From: Planctomycetaceae bacterium
GTDB taxonomy: Bacteria; Planctomycetota; Planctomycetia; Planctomycetales; Planctomycetaceae
Direction: 5' to 3'
DNA: 16,385 bases
Assembly: GCA_003503535.1 (NCBI GenBank)
Contig: DOCI01000355.1
Location: 12,547 to 28,931 of the forward strand
The notes beneath the pieces were generated by a model. The model had not been told where the DNA came from. It searched no databases and saw only the letters and a program-made list of their open reading frames with translations. Below, piece by piece: positions 8,462 through 15,954 of this stretch. How positions within the stretch are numbered: the stretch's first letter is position 1; each line of letters opens with the position of its first letter. Position numbers and translations under genes: made by a program.

Positions 8462-9556
8462 CTAAAATTCTCCGACAACTTCACCACCCTGTTTGGTGCC
8501 GAGTGATCCCCAGACTCCATAAGGGGTCTGGACACTTGATCCACCTCCGGGAGGCGAGGCATTTGCGTTACCAGCATCGATATTTTCACTGATAAAGCGG
8601 ACAGAGCCATCACCCATTAAGAACTGAGCCCCGCCTTTGTGTTCGCTGGAAGCGGTTAATATTGCAGTCCCGTTGTCTGCGTTGGGATTATTACCGTTTG
8701 AGCAGGAAGGATTATTAGGAGCCAGGATTGTGCCGAATGCACAACGTTCGGCCTGACCATCCCACAGTGAACCTCCATGTCGGGCTTTCACAGGAAGTCC
8801 AGTCGAAAACTGGCCGTTGACGACGGTCGCTTTGCAATTAGAGGGTGTCAGTGGAGTCACTTCATTGACAATCGATTGACGAATTCGATTTCGGTTGCCT
8901 GTGGTTGAAACTCCTGCATTGGCACGAACGTGTTCGCCCATAGCAATCGTATTACTCAGGCCATCGGTTACATCTCGGAACTTGACTTTTGACCTTCTGC
9001 CGAACATCCCTCGCACATTACTGCCGTTGATGCCGCTCGCGTTGTCTCCTACGCAGAAAACATAACTGTTTGAACGGGGGTCGCTGACACTGTAGCCAGG
9101 ATCTGACGGACACAAATATCCCGGGATGACAGCATTATTCCAGACCGACCAACTTTCCCAGCCTCCCGGTCCACCCGGTGAAATGGGAATACTGGGATCG
9201 CCAGCACTGATGGCATCAAACAGAGCGTTTTGCTCAATGAATGGCAGGAGGGAATAAAATCCACTCAGTCGATTACAGTTCCCGCTGCGGCGAGTGCCGA
9301 TTGATGTACTGATACTTCCGCAAGTGTCTGTCCCGCCTGAACGATAAGGCAGACAGCGGTAGACATCGTGATAATTGTGCATTGCCAATCCGATCTGCTT
9401 CAAATTGTTCTTGCACGAACTTCGACGAGCCGCCTCTCGGGCCTGCTGCACAGCTGGTAAAAGCAGAGCAACCAAGATTGCTATAATCGCGATCACTACT
9501 AGCAACTCGATCAGCGTGAACCCATGTCTAGTTCTGGGGTGTCTCAAGTTCATCAT
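8462..9556 (-). CDS. DUF1559 domain protein with prepilin-type N-terminal leader
   Basis: This 364-aa protein has a type IV prepilin/pseudopilin leader. The cleavage site is [21 protein letters not shown], with Gly12 before Phe13 and the conserved Glu at mature position +5, followed by [17 protein letters not shown] and [16 protein letters not shown], the classic start of DUF1559 (SBP_bac_10) proteins. The C-terminal family signature [22 protein letters not shown] is present, with GDG at 315-317. A GAGGAAAG ribosome site (minus strand, 9565-9558) supports the ATG at 9556; a second ATG follows at once. DUF1559 proteins occur in dozens to hundreds of copies in planctomycete genomes and are thought to be pseudopilin-like or surface proteins; their role is not settled. 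The single methionine-codon leader, the hydrophobic helix and the family length are all normal. It is probably transcribed alone. Confidence 0.95.
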   Translation of the reverse strand: MMNLRHPRTRHGFTLIELLVVIAIIAILVALLLPAVQQAREAARRSSCKNNLKQIGLAMHNYHDVYRCLPYRSGGTDTCGSISTSIGTRRSGNCNRLSGFYSLLPFIEQNALFDAISAGDPSIPISPGGPGGWESWSVWNNAVIPGYLCPSDPGYSVSDPRSNSYVFCVGDNASGINGSNVRGMFGRRSKVKFRDVTDGLSNTIAMGEHVRANAGVSTTGNRNRIRQSIVNEVTPLTPSNCKATVVNGQFSTGLPVKARHGGSLWDGQAERCAFGTILAPNNPSCSNGNNPNADNGTAILTASSEHKGGAQFLMGDGSVRFISENIDAGNANASPPGGGSSVQTPYGVWGSLGTKQGGEVVGEF

Positions 9557-9650
9557 ACTTTCCTCGTAATGTAAGAGTCGTGAAGGGATAAATATCCTGT
9601 TAAAAATTGGCCAGCATGAAATGCTGAAAGTGATTTTTCGAACTCAACGA

Positions 9651-9666
9651 TTAGTAATTATACTAA
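9651..9666. promoter_or_regulatory. Operator-like dyad upstream of the DUF1559 gene
   Basis: TTAGTA (9651-9656) and TACTAA (9661-9666) are perfect inverted arms around ATTA. The site lies about 95 nt upstream of the DUF1559 start in AT-rich DNA, near where a promoter is expected. A TTGACC is present upstream on the minus strand, with a poor -10 partner. A regulatory role is inference. Confidence 0.3.
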
Positions 9667-9985
9667 CCTTAGGGCTAACACATAAATCGGTCAACTTATG
9701 TTATGCAATTTATGCGATTTGCTGGTAATTATAAGTGATACTTATGCATTGGCGGCTTTTGGCCGAGTCGACGCTAATCCAACAGGTGTGTTTATGGATA
9801 GATTTCGCTTCCTGAAGCCCACTGGAAGATTATTTGATGCATTCATGCAGGGGCAATAAACGTGTTTTCTTACGCTTGAAGCCCATGCGACTGAAGAATC
9901 CATTTGAAAACCTGAGCAAATCATCGCTTCTCAAGAGTCATGATTCACACCAAATCGATTACATTACTCACACAAATCCGTGTTG

Positions 9986-10078
9986 CGGGGCGATCTTGGA
10001 GAGAAGTCCCCGAATTTAAAAAATTCAGGGGCTCCCGCTAAGGCGGAGCGGCACCGTCACTCCAGGTTTTTTTGGAGT
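9986..10078 (+). other. Cluster of three hairpins with an alternative pairing
   Basis: Three stems follow one another. The first pairs CCCC+GAATTT (10008-10017) with AAATTC, a bulged A and GGGG (10021-10031). The second pairs GCTCC (10031-10035) with GGAGC (10045-10049). The third pairs ACTCCA (10059-10064) with TGGAGT (10073-10078) around a T-rich loop. In addition, CGGGG at 9986-9990 is complementary to CCCCG at 10008-10012, so the first stem has a competing partner. This could be a structured RNA leader, a REP-like element or a palindromic repeat; no known family was recognised. Confidence 0.45.
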
Positions 10079-10158
10079 TCAAGTTTTACCAGGCGTCATT
10101 TTTGTCATAAACCACCAAATTCAGGTTCCGTTAGAAAAAAGGGGATCATTATGGTTGG

Positions 10159-10193
10159 TTATCCACAGTTTTTCAGACGAGCTCTGTGGATCC
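10159..10193. other. Consensus DnaA box within an inverted repeat
   Basis: TTATCCACA (10159-10167) matches the DnaA box consensus exactly. An inverted near-copy, TGTGGATCC, follows at 10185-10193 with two mismatches, and the shared ATCCACAG/CTGTGGAT arms form an 8-bp stem with a 15-nt loop. A single good box without a cluster or a dnaA/dnaN neighbour does not make a replication origin; it may be chance or a DnaA-titrating or regulatory site. Confidence 0.3.
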
Positions 10194-10412
10194 AAATCGA
10201 AATTGTTCTGAAGATTACCAGATCGTTTGAAAACTTACCCAGAGACGATTTTCGCCTTAACCGCACACAACAGGATTATTCAAACAGCATCTTGATATTT
10301 ACGGAACTGATGGCATCGCATATTACTTGCACTTCAAGGTAGCTCTCCCTATTCGACCTGAAGCATGTCCTTTCCTTATTTGATGGTGTCCGGCCAATTG
10401 TCCGGTTGAACT

Positions 10413-11828
10413 ATGCTGCGAATTTTGCCCACCAATGAACTCGAAAATCCGTCTTTGCCGAGAGTCGATCAGGGGAAGCCTCAATCGCTGATTCGTCAGG
10501 ATCTCAAATACAGCGTGGGCGATGGGGCAGCTTTTGGCTTGATGGTTGGGATGGGAGAAACCTACCTGCCTGCTTTTGTGCTGGCGATTGGTCTCGGAGA
10601 ACTTGTTTCGGGGATGATTGGCAGCCTGCCCTTATTTCTCGGAGGAATTCTGCAATTAATCTCCCCGTGGGCAATTCGGAAAATCGGTTCTCATAAAAAC
10701 TGGGTTGTCGCCTGTTCTCTGGTGCAGGCTTTAATGTTTGTTCCTCTGATATTCGCAGCCTGCAGGGGAACTTTGGGAACGTTTGAAGTGGTGTTGATTG
10801 CATCCCTGTATTGGGGAACAAGCCTGGCGACTGGTCCGGCTTGGAATACTTGGATTGGAACTCTGGTTCCCGTGCGAGTCCGCTCAAAATACTTTGCTTC
10901 ACGAACTCGAATTTCTCAAGCTTGTGTCTTTATTGGATTCATCGCAGCTGGACTATCTTTGCAGTATGCCTCCCAGCATAATCGGTTGTTAGCCGCTTTT
11001 GCAATTTTGTTCAGCGTTGCGGGGATTTGTCGCTTGATATCGACTTATATGCTGGCTCGACAACGTGAGCCGTTCCCGATTCCAACAGGCATGGTTCGTC
11101 GACCGATCACGCAGACATGCCGGGATTTAACCGAGGGGCCGGGCGGTCGCCTGCTCATGTTCCTGGTGGCAACACAGGCGGCTGTGCAGATGTCTGGACC
11201 GTATTTTACGCCGTTCATGCTGAACAATCTGAAGTTATCTTACCTGCAGTTTGTGAGTTTAATCGCGGTCGCTTTTCTGGCACGAATCTTCGCGCTGCCA
11301 GTCTGGGGTCGTCTGGCTCATCGCGTCGGAGCAATGCGGCTGTTATGGATTGGAGCTCTGGGGATTGCACCTGTCAGTCTCGGATGGACTTTCTCACAAA
11401 ATTATTACTGGTTGATGACCATTCAGCTTTACTCAGGAGCAGTCTGGGCTGCCTATGAACTTGCCTTTTTCCTGCTCCTGTTTGAGTCGATTCCCGAACA
11501 GCAACGCACTGGATTGCTGACCGTTTACAATCTGATTAATGTAACAGCCTGGGTCTGCGGGTCCCTGGTGGGGGGATTGCTGTTGTATTCGATGAATACC
11601 AGCTTCAATGCCTATTTGATTCTCTTCGCTCTTTCTGGGCTGGGACGTTTCCTGGCCCTGATACTGCTCACAAGAATTCCGCATTTGGTCGTCGCCTCCA
11701 GAGAAATCGGTATGCGAACCGTGGCAGTGCGACCGAACGGTGCCAATCTGGATGCCCCAGTGTTGCCGAGTATGCCTGATCAAACTGACGAGGAATCAGT
11801 ACGAGATGAAGTCGCTTTGACTGCTTGA
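10413..11828 (+). CDS. Major facilitator superfamily (MFS) transporter
   Basis: This 471-aa integral membrane protein has about 12 hydrophobic segments in two halves separated by a hydrophilic loop at about 215-245 ([11 protein letters not shown] and following). A degenerate MFS motif A lies at about 85-97 ([13 protein letters not shown]), and a clearer repeat of it lies in the second half at 297-309 ([13 protein letters not shown]). The segment [24 protein letters not shown] (141-164) resembles the GPxWxxW...R..yF..R signature of a large, poorly characterised MFS group frequent in Planctomycetes. A soluble, acidic tail of about 40 residues ends the protein. No clear Shine-Dalgarno precedes the ATG; an in-frame TGA (10407-10409) just upstream limits the start. 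A terminator follows, so it is probably a single-gene unit. The substrate is unknown; the phosphoesterase neighbours make organic phosphate or nucleotide products a guess only. Confidence 0.9.
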   Translation: MLRILPTNELENPSLPRVDQGKPQSLIRQDLKYSVGDGAAFGLMVGMGETYLPAFVLAIGLGELVSGMIGSLPLFLGGILQLISPWAIRKIGSHKNWVVACSLVQALMFVPLIFAACRGTLGTFEVVLIASLYWGTSLATGPAWNTWIGTLVPVRVRSKYFASRTRISQACVFIGFIAAGLSLQYASQHNRLLAAFAILFSVAGICRLISTYMLARQREPFPIPTGMVRRPITQTCRDLTEGPGGRLLMFLVATQAAVQMSGPYFTPFMLNNLKLSYLQFVSLIAVAFLARIFALPVWGRLAHRVGAMRLLWIGALGIAPVSLGWTFSQNYYWLMTIQLYSGAVWAAYELAFFLLLFESIPEQQRTGLLTVYNLINVTAWVCGSLVGGLLLYSMNTSFNAYLILFALSGLGRFLALILLTRIPHLVVASREIGMRTVAVRPNGANLDAPVLPSMPDQTDEESVRDEVALTA

Positions 11829-12131
11829 ACGTCTGCTTCTTATTGACAAAACAGGAAATTCCTCACAAAAACTCTTTGTCATCACTCAGATGGCAAAGAG
11901 TTTTTGAGTTTGTTAATAGTGGTACAGAAACGATAAAATAGATCTATCACTATTTTCTTGTTGGATCCCTTAAACAAACTTCCGCTTCTGATTTTTGTTG
12001 CTCCAGTCACTTCATAAAATCACACATCAACGATTGATCACTTGACTGATGTATGTTTCGATCAGAAGAATACAACAGAGACTACTGATCAGAAAATAAT
12101 TCCTCCTCACAATAATAAAATCGGATGCACC
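11829..12131. other. Intergenic region between MFS and PhoD-like genes
   Basis: It holds the MFS terminator (11867-11905) and then about 225 AT-rich nt that should include the phosphatase promoter. Inverted arms AATAGTG (11915-11921) and CACTATT (11948-11954) flank a short palindrome, ATAGATCTAT (11938-11947). An in-frame TTG at 12042 would extend the phosphatase by 30 residues but would bury its export signal, so this stretch is treated as leader. Confidence 0.5.
11867..11905 (+). terminator. Rho-independent terminator of the MFS gene
   Basis: AAAAACTCTTTG (11867-11878) and CAAAGAGTTTTT (11894-11905) are perfect 12-base inverted arms with a 15-nt loop, which itself contains ATC/GAT pairing. 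The 3' arm ends in a T-run. It starts 38 nt after the MFS stop. Confidence 0.82.
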
Positions 12132-14459
12132 ATGATTAATGAAATTCCCAGACGAGTCGCCCTGAAATTATTGACGATGGGTTCTGCCCTGATCGGTACA
12201 AAAAATAGTCCTGAAGTTCGTGGAGATGAAAAAGACGGCTCCGAGAAATTACAGGTTGTCGGGAATTGGAAACAAACTCATGATCGAGTCTGGTTGGGTG
12301 AGGAGTTTTGGGCCAATCCGATGGAAAACTGGCGAATTGTCAATGGGGCAGCCGAATGTCAGTCGACATCGGGAAATCGCAGTGTGCATTTGCTGACGCA
12401 TCAGATCACGAACCCTGAAGGTTCATTTCAAATGTCGGTGAATACCCGACAGGTGCAGGCTGGTAAAAAAGAGGGAGGAGTGGCTTTTCGCGTGGGAGTC
12501 AGCAGTGATATCAATGAATATCGCAGTAACTGTTTTGCTCCGGGAGGTATTGTCGCTGGTGTTGTTGAAAACCAACTCGTTCTCGGCGGCAAGCGAAGTG
12601 ATTTGACGGGAAAAGCAGATCTTCAGGATGTGACTCTGAAGCTGAAGGGAGAGCCCGCTGGAGATCAATATCAACTTGAGTTGACGGCATACTCTGGCGA
12701 AAAAACACTCGGCACTCTCAGGAATCTCTTCCGTCCCCAGGCAATTCTGGGGAATGTCGCGTTAGCCAATAATTTCAATACAGCTGATCGCAAATCTGAT
12801 GGGAGTCGGTATGCGTTTCGCGACTGGAAGGTTGGCGGGGATGCATTTTCCGTCAATGAAAATCACAAATTCGGACCAATTCTCTGGTCCATGTATTCAC
12901 TGAGTGATTCCCGCAGTGACGAAGGTTTTGTACTCAAATTGAGTGGACTAACCGGACCTCTGGGTAAGGATGATCACCTACAACTGGAACTCCAGATTAA
13001 AAAACAGGGAGAGTGGCAGAAGGCAGGGGAGTCCGATTTAGAGACCGACGCCTGGGTTGCGACATTTCGGATTCCGAACTGGGATGAAAAAACAGAGACC
13101 CCATATAAATTAATTTACCGGGAACACCTCAAGGGGGGAGGGGAGTCTGTTTCAGAATGGTCTGGGACGATTAAGGCTAATCCAACCGGCAGGCCTTTAC
13201 GCATGGGGGCTTTGACCTGCCAGAACGATTACGCATTTCCTTATGAACCCGTCAATGAAAATTTGATGAAGCTCGATCCTGATTTACTGTATTTTTCTGG
13301 TGATCAGATTTATGAAAATCATGGCGGCTTCGGCATCATTCGCGATCCCGCTGAACCTGCGATCCTGAATTATCTGCGAAAATTCTATCAGTTCGGCTGG
13401 TCCTTTCGTGAAGCGATGCGAGACCGTCCAACCCTATGTATTCCTGACGACCATGATGTTTTTCAGGGAAACATCTGGGGTGAAGGTGGAGCACCGATGC
13501 AGGGCATCGACAAGGGAGCCTCTTCCAAAGGTGGTTACCGTGAACCGGTTCGCATGGTCAATGCAGTCCATTTGACCTGCACATCACATCATCCAGATTT
13601 TTATGATCCGTCGACGATCAAACAAGACATGAGTGTCTATTACGGCGACATGGTTTACGGCGATGTCAGTTTTGCCATCATTGCTGACCGTCAGTGGAAA
13701 AGCGGGCCAGAGCATGTCGACACAGGTAGTGGACGGGCAGACCATGTGCAAGATCCCGAATTTGATTGCTCGAAACTGGATAAACCAGGCCTGGTTTTAC
13801 TCGGTGAACGTCAGGAAGAATTCTTGAAACAGTGGGTGGAAGACTGGCGGGGACATTCGATGAAAGTCCTGCTGAGTCAGACCGTTTTTGCCGGAGTTGC
13901 GACCCATCATGGAGACTACAATGGCTATTTAAAAGCGGACCTGGATTGCGGAGGCTGGCCACAAACAGCTCGGCAGCATGCGCTCGGTATTATCCGCAAG
14001 TCAAAGGCTTTGCATGTCAATGGCGATCAACATTTGACGACAATGTGTCAGTACGGATTCCAAAAACAACGAGACAGCAACTGGTCATTCTGTCCTCCTG
14101 CGATAGCCGTCGGCTATCCTCGCTGGTGGCGTCCCGATGAGTTGGAGATGCCTCATCAGAATCGACCGAAACATGATTTACCAAATACTGGTGAGTTTAC
14201 AGATGGGCTGGGAAATCTTGTCTATGTATATTCGGTCGGTAATCCAGAAGTTGCCTCAGAAAAGAATCGATACGATAAGGCTCATCAGAAGGGAAGCGGT
14301 TTTGGAATTGTTACGGTCGACACTCAGGCAAAAACTTACACGATTGATTCTTTTAAATTTCTTATTGATCCAACCGATGGCAATGAGACGAATCAATTTC
14401 CTGGTTGGCCATTAAAAATACATCAAGCTGAAAATCAGGGTGAAAATTCCATCTCCTGA
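12132..14459 (+). CDS. PhoD-type alkaline phosphatase/phosphodiesterase with N-terminal lectin-like domain, Tat signal
   Basis: This 775-aa exported metallophosphoesterase is read from the ATG at 12132. The start is chosen because it gives a short leader, [22 protein letters not shown], with twin arginines at 7-8, as expected for Tat-exported PhoD enzymes; the frame stays open to a TTG at 12042. Residues of about 45-240 look like a concanavalin/LamG-type sandwich (ending [11 protein letters not shown]), and a linking beta domain follows to about 355. The PhoD-like catalytic domain carries FSGDQIYE (Asp391), PDDHDV (439-442), the [15 protein letters not shown] segment, and NGDQHLTT (Gly631-His634), consistent with the metal-binding GD, DDHD and GDQH motifs. 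PhoD enzymes usually use Ca and Fe and release phosphate from mono- and diesters in the periplasm or outside. A weak GGA precedes the start. The stop is 13 nt from the convergent small gene; no terminator is seen between them. Confidence 0.9.
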   Translation: MINEIPRRVALKLLTMGSALIGTKNSPEVRGDEKDGSEKLQVVGNWKQTHDRVWLGEEFWANPMENWRIVNGAAECQSTSGNRSVHLLTHQITNPEGSFQMSVNTRQVQAGKKEGGVAFRVGVSSDINEYRSNCFAPGGIVAGVVENQLVLGGKRSDLTGKADLQDVTLKLKGEPAGDQYQLELTAYSGEKTLGTLRNLFRPQAILGNVALANNFNTADRKSDGSRYAFRDWKVGGDAFSVNENHKFGPILWSMYSLSDSRSDEGFVLKLSGLTGPLGKDDHLQLELQIKKQGEWQKAGESDLETDAWVATFRIPNWDEKTETPYKLIYREHLKGGGESVSEWSGTIKANPTGRPLRMGALTCQNDYAFPYEPVNENLMKLDPDLLYFSGDQIYENHGGFGIIRDPAEPAILNYLRKFYQFGWSFREAMRDRPTLCIPDDHDVFQGNIWGEGGAPMQGIDKGASSKGGYREPVRMVNAVHLTCTSHHPDFYDPSTIKQDMSVYYGDMVYGDVSFAIIADRQWKSGPEHVDTGSGRADHVQDPEFDCSKLDKPGLVLLGERQEEFLKQWVEDWRGHSMKVLLSQTVFAGVATHHGDYNGYLKADLDCGGWPQTARQHALGIIRKSKALHVNGDQHLTTMCQYGFQKQRDSNWSFCPPAIAVGYPRWWRPDELEMPHQNRPKHDLPNTGEFTDGLGNLVYVYSVGNPEVASEKNRYDKAHQKGSGFGIVTVDTQAKTYTIDSFKFLIDPTDGNETNQFPGWPLKIHQAENQGENSIS

Positions 14460-14472
14460 TGAAATGACTGGT

Positions 14473-14712
14473 TTACTCAGAGCAGGCGATTTCCAGGATT
14501 TCGGAGACAATCTCCATTAATGGCTCGGCTCCGCTTTCTTTAATCATTCTGCAGATTTCAGCGAACGTCTCGGGTTCATCTCGTGCACTTTCCAGGGTAT
14601 GCAATCCCATCGTCACAATTCCAAGATGGGTTTTGATGTCGTGCTGGAGTTGTCGAAGTTGTTTACGGCGATCTTCCGCACAGGATGGCGTCGTATCCTG
14701 TTCATTGTTCAT
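14473..14712 (-). CDS. Small protein resembling an isolated histidine-kinase phosphoacceptor (DHp/HisKA) domain
   Basis: This 79-aa protein is almost entirely two predicted amphipathic helices. The first contains QLQHDIKTHLGIVTMGLHTLE (from residue 21), which resembles the H-box of HisKA domains (H-[DE]-x-[KR]-[TN]-x-L), with His24 as the candidate phosphoacceptor. The second, AEICRMIKESGAEPLMEIVSEILEIA, fits the second helix of the hairpin. There is no ATP-binding domain, sensor or membrane segment. It could be a phosphotransfer protein, a dimerising inhibitor of a kinase, or a remnant of one. The start ATG at 14712 has an AGG about 8 nt upstream. It is convergent with the PhoD-like gene (stops 13 nt apart) and divergent from the phosphoesterase pair. 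The length and the compact fit to one domain argue for a real gene. Confidence 0.7.
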   Translation of the reverse strand: MNNEQDTTPSCAEDRRKQLRQLQHDIKTHLGIVTMGLHTLESARDEPETFAEICRMIKESGAEPLMEIVSEILEIACSE

Positions 14713-15015
14713 AGTACTGCCTGAATTATTGGGAATGTGATGAATGCAGGGAAGATCGGTTCGTATTTGAGTTTAAATTCCTAAAGAAGATTGATCCCCA
14801 TATTAACTGTAATTAAATATCTCTCCAGAGCAATCCTTCATCAGATGCATCATTATTGGCAATTTAGGGTGGGGGTCTGTGAAAGTTGCTTAGCTGGCAT
14901 CAACTGCAAACGCATTTCAGAGATACTATTGATTAGCACAAATGATTAGCACGAAGTATCGCGTGTCTTCGCATTAAATAAAACGGGACATCACCTCGAA
15001 TCAGATGGATATAAA
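14713..15015. other. Divergent intergenic region with a tandem 13-bp repeat
   Basis: About 303 nt lie between the small phosphoacceptor-like gene (minus) and the EEP-fold gene (plus), so promoters for both are expected. The one clear structure is the direct repeat at 14930-14955. A GGAT about 7 nt before the ATG at 15016 may serve as a weak ribosome site. No canonical Pho box (CTGTCAT with 11-nt spacing) was seen. Confidence 0.5.
14930..14955. repeat. Tandem direct repeat, two 13-nt units
   Basis: TGATTAGCACAAA is followed directly by TGATTAGCACGAA, 12 of 13 bases identical. It ends about 60 nt before the EEP-fold gene, a suitable place for an activator bound upstream of a promoter. The 13-nt period puts the two copies on slightly rotated helix faces. 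A regulatory function is inference. Confidence 0.5.
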
Positions 15016-15906
15016 ATGAAGCGAATCACGATTCTGTGCCTGATCTTTTTCCTGTTCGAATCTTCTGCATTTTTGCAGGCTGCCTCACCTTTAAAGTCGG
15101 TCAGGGTCGTCAGCTTCAATGTCTGGTATGGTTTCTCCAAAGCTCCAGAACAAAAAGCAAAGGCCCTGAAATATTTGAACGAGCAAAAACCTGATATTGT
15201 CTCTCTGCAGGAGTTGAACGGTTACCGGAAAACGAATTTGGAGCAAGATGCCAGCGCATGGGGGCATCCCTACAGTGAGTTATTGAAAGAAGACGGTTTT
15301 CCCACAGGCATCACTTCGAGTGCTCCCATTGAAGATATTCAAATAACAAAAGAGGGATTCCATCATGGGCTGCTGCGATGTCAGACACACGGATTATATG
15401 TTTATGTGATTCATCTGCATCCTTCCAATTGGGAATTACGTCGGCGTGAAATTAATTTACTGCTCAAAGATATTGACGCACTCCCGGCCAATTCAAAAAT
15501 AATTCTGGCAGGTGATTTCAATACATTTTCACCCCGCGATCAATCTGAGTACAATTCCTCAAAGGATTTGATCCCATTTTTCGAGCGGCTCGATAAGCAG
15601 ACTCAAGGGAATAATCTCAAAAATGGAAAAATTGATTACTGGCACATCGAGAAACTTGAACAGGCTGGATTAGTGGATGTCATCGCGAGCCAGCGAAATC
15701 AGTTTGTTGGGACTTTCCCCACAGAATTAAGAAGAAGTGAAGACCTGGGGCCCGAGCGCAGGCTCGATTACATTTTTTGCTCTCCCAATTTAATCAAATC
15801 CTGCATTTCAGCTCAATGTCTTGTTAACTCCAAAACCTCAATGTTATCCGACCATTATCCCGTGGCTGCAACATTCCAATTCGAAAAGCAATCCCTGAAC
15901 CACTGA
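15016..15906 (+). CDS. Exported endonuclease/exonuclease/phosphatase (EEP) family enzyme
   Basis: This 296-aa protein has a signal peptide (MKRITILCLIFFLFESSAFLQA, cleavage about residue 22-23). All hallmarks of the EEP (DNase I/exonuclease III/sphingomyelinase-like) fold are present: SFNVWYG with Asn35, SLQEL with the metal-binding Glu66, VIHLHP with His133/His135, GDFN with Asp167 and Asn169, RRLDYIF with Asp251, and SDHYPV with Asp279-His280. The active site therefore looks intact. Secreted members cleave nucleic acids, phospholipids, sphingomyelin or inositol phosphates; the sequence does not decide which. It is followed after 48 nt by an alkaline-phosphatase-superfamily gene on the same strand, suggesting that one enzyme opens a phosphodiester and the next releases phosphate. 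A tandem repeat lies upstream. The length is normal for a single-domain exported member. Confidence 0.92.
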   Translation: MKRITILCLIFFLFESSAFLQAASPLKSVRVVSFNVWYGFSKAPEQKAKALKYLNEQKPDIVSLQELNGYRKTNLEQDASAWGHPYSELLKEDGFPTGITSSAPIEDIQITKEGFHHGLLRCQTHGLYVYVIHLHPSNWELRRREINLLLKDIDALPANSKIILAGDFNTFSPRDQSEYNSSKDLIPFFERLDKQTQGNNLKNGKIDYWHIEKLEQAGLVDVIASQRNQFVGTFPTELRRSEDLGPERRLDYIFCSPNLIKSCISAQCLVNSKTSMLSDHYPVAATFQFEKQSLNH

Positions 15907-15954
15907 TTGTTTGACATCCCACCCCTGAAAAACCTACCAGATGAAAGAATTCTT

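Larger units (their letters stand above)
9570..10412. other. Long region without a convincing gene, rich in hairpins
   Basis: About 840 nt lie between the DUF1559 start and the MFS start. It should hold the promoters of both flanking genes. Visible structures are a CAGCAT/ATGCTG hairpin (9612-9626) in the DUF1559 leader, a TTAGTA/TACTAA dyad (9651-9666), a run of hairpins at 9986-10078, a DnaA-box-containing inverted repeat (10159-10193) and TGTCCGG direct repeats (10387-10405). Three small frames cross it (9742-9924 minus, 9834-10019 plus, 9980-10342 plus), but their composition looks unlike protein and they run through the hairpins. A degraded or interspersed repeat is possible and could be tested against the genome. 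Confidence 0.6.

Noticed and set aside
9800..9905. Similar stretches around GAAGCCCA suggesting a direct repeat
   Set aside because: Only short cores match, with gaps. There are no spacers of constant length, so it is neither a CRISPR array nor a clear tandem repeat.
9742..9924. A 60-codon minus-strand frame ending in STRPKAANA
   Set aside because: No ribosome site or domain. Its sequence could reflect an interspersed repeat, but that cannot be shown without a genome search.
9980..10342. A 120-codon frame on the plus strand, including an internal ATG at 10151 with AGGGG 6 nt before it (63 codons)
   Set aside because: The frame crosses the hairpin cluster and the DnaA-box dyad, its composition is unlike a folded protein and no domain is recognisable. 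The internal start is the better candidate but is still too weak to call.
12042..12131. 30-codon N-terminal extension of the PhoD-like protein from a TTG start
   Set aside because: It would place the twin-arginine leader internally, and the added residues are polar and unlike a signal. The ATG at 12132 gives a proper Tat leader.
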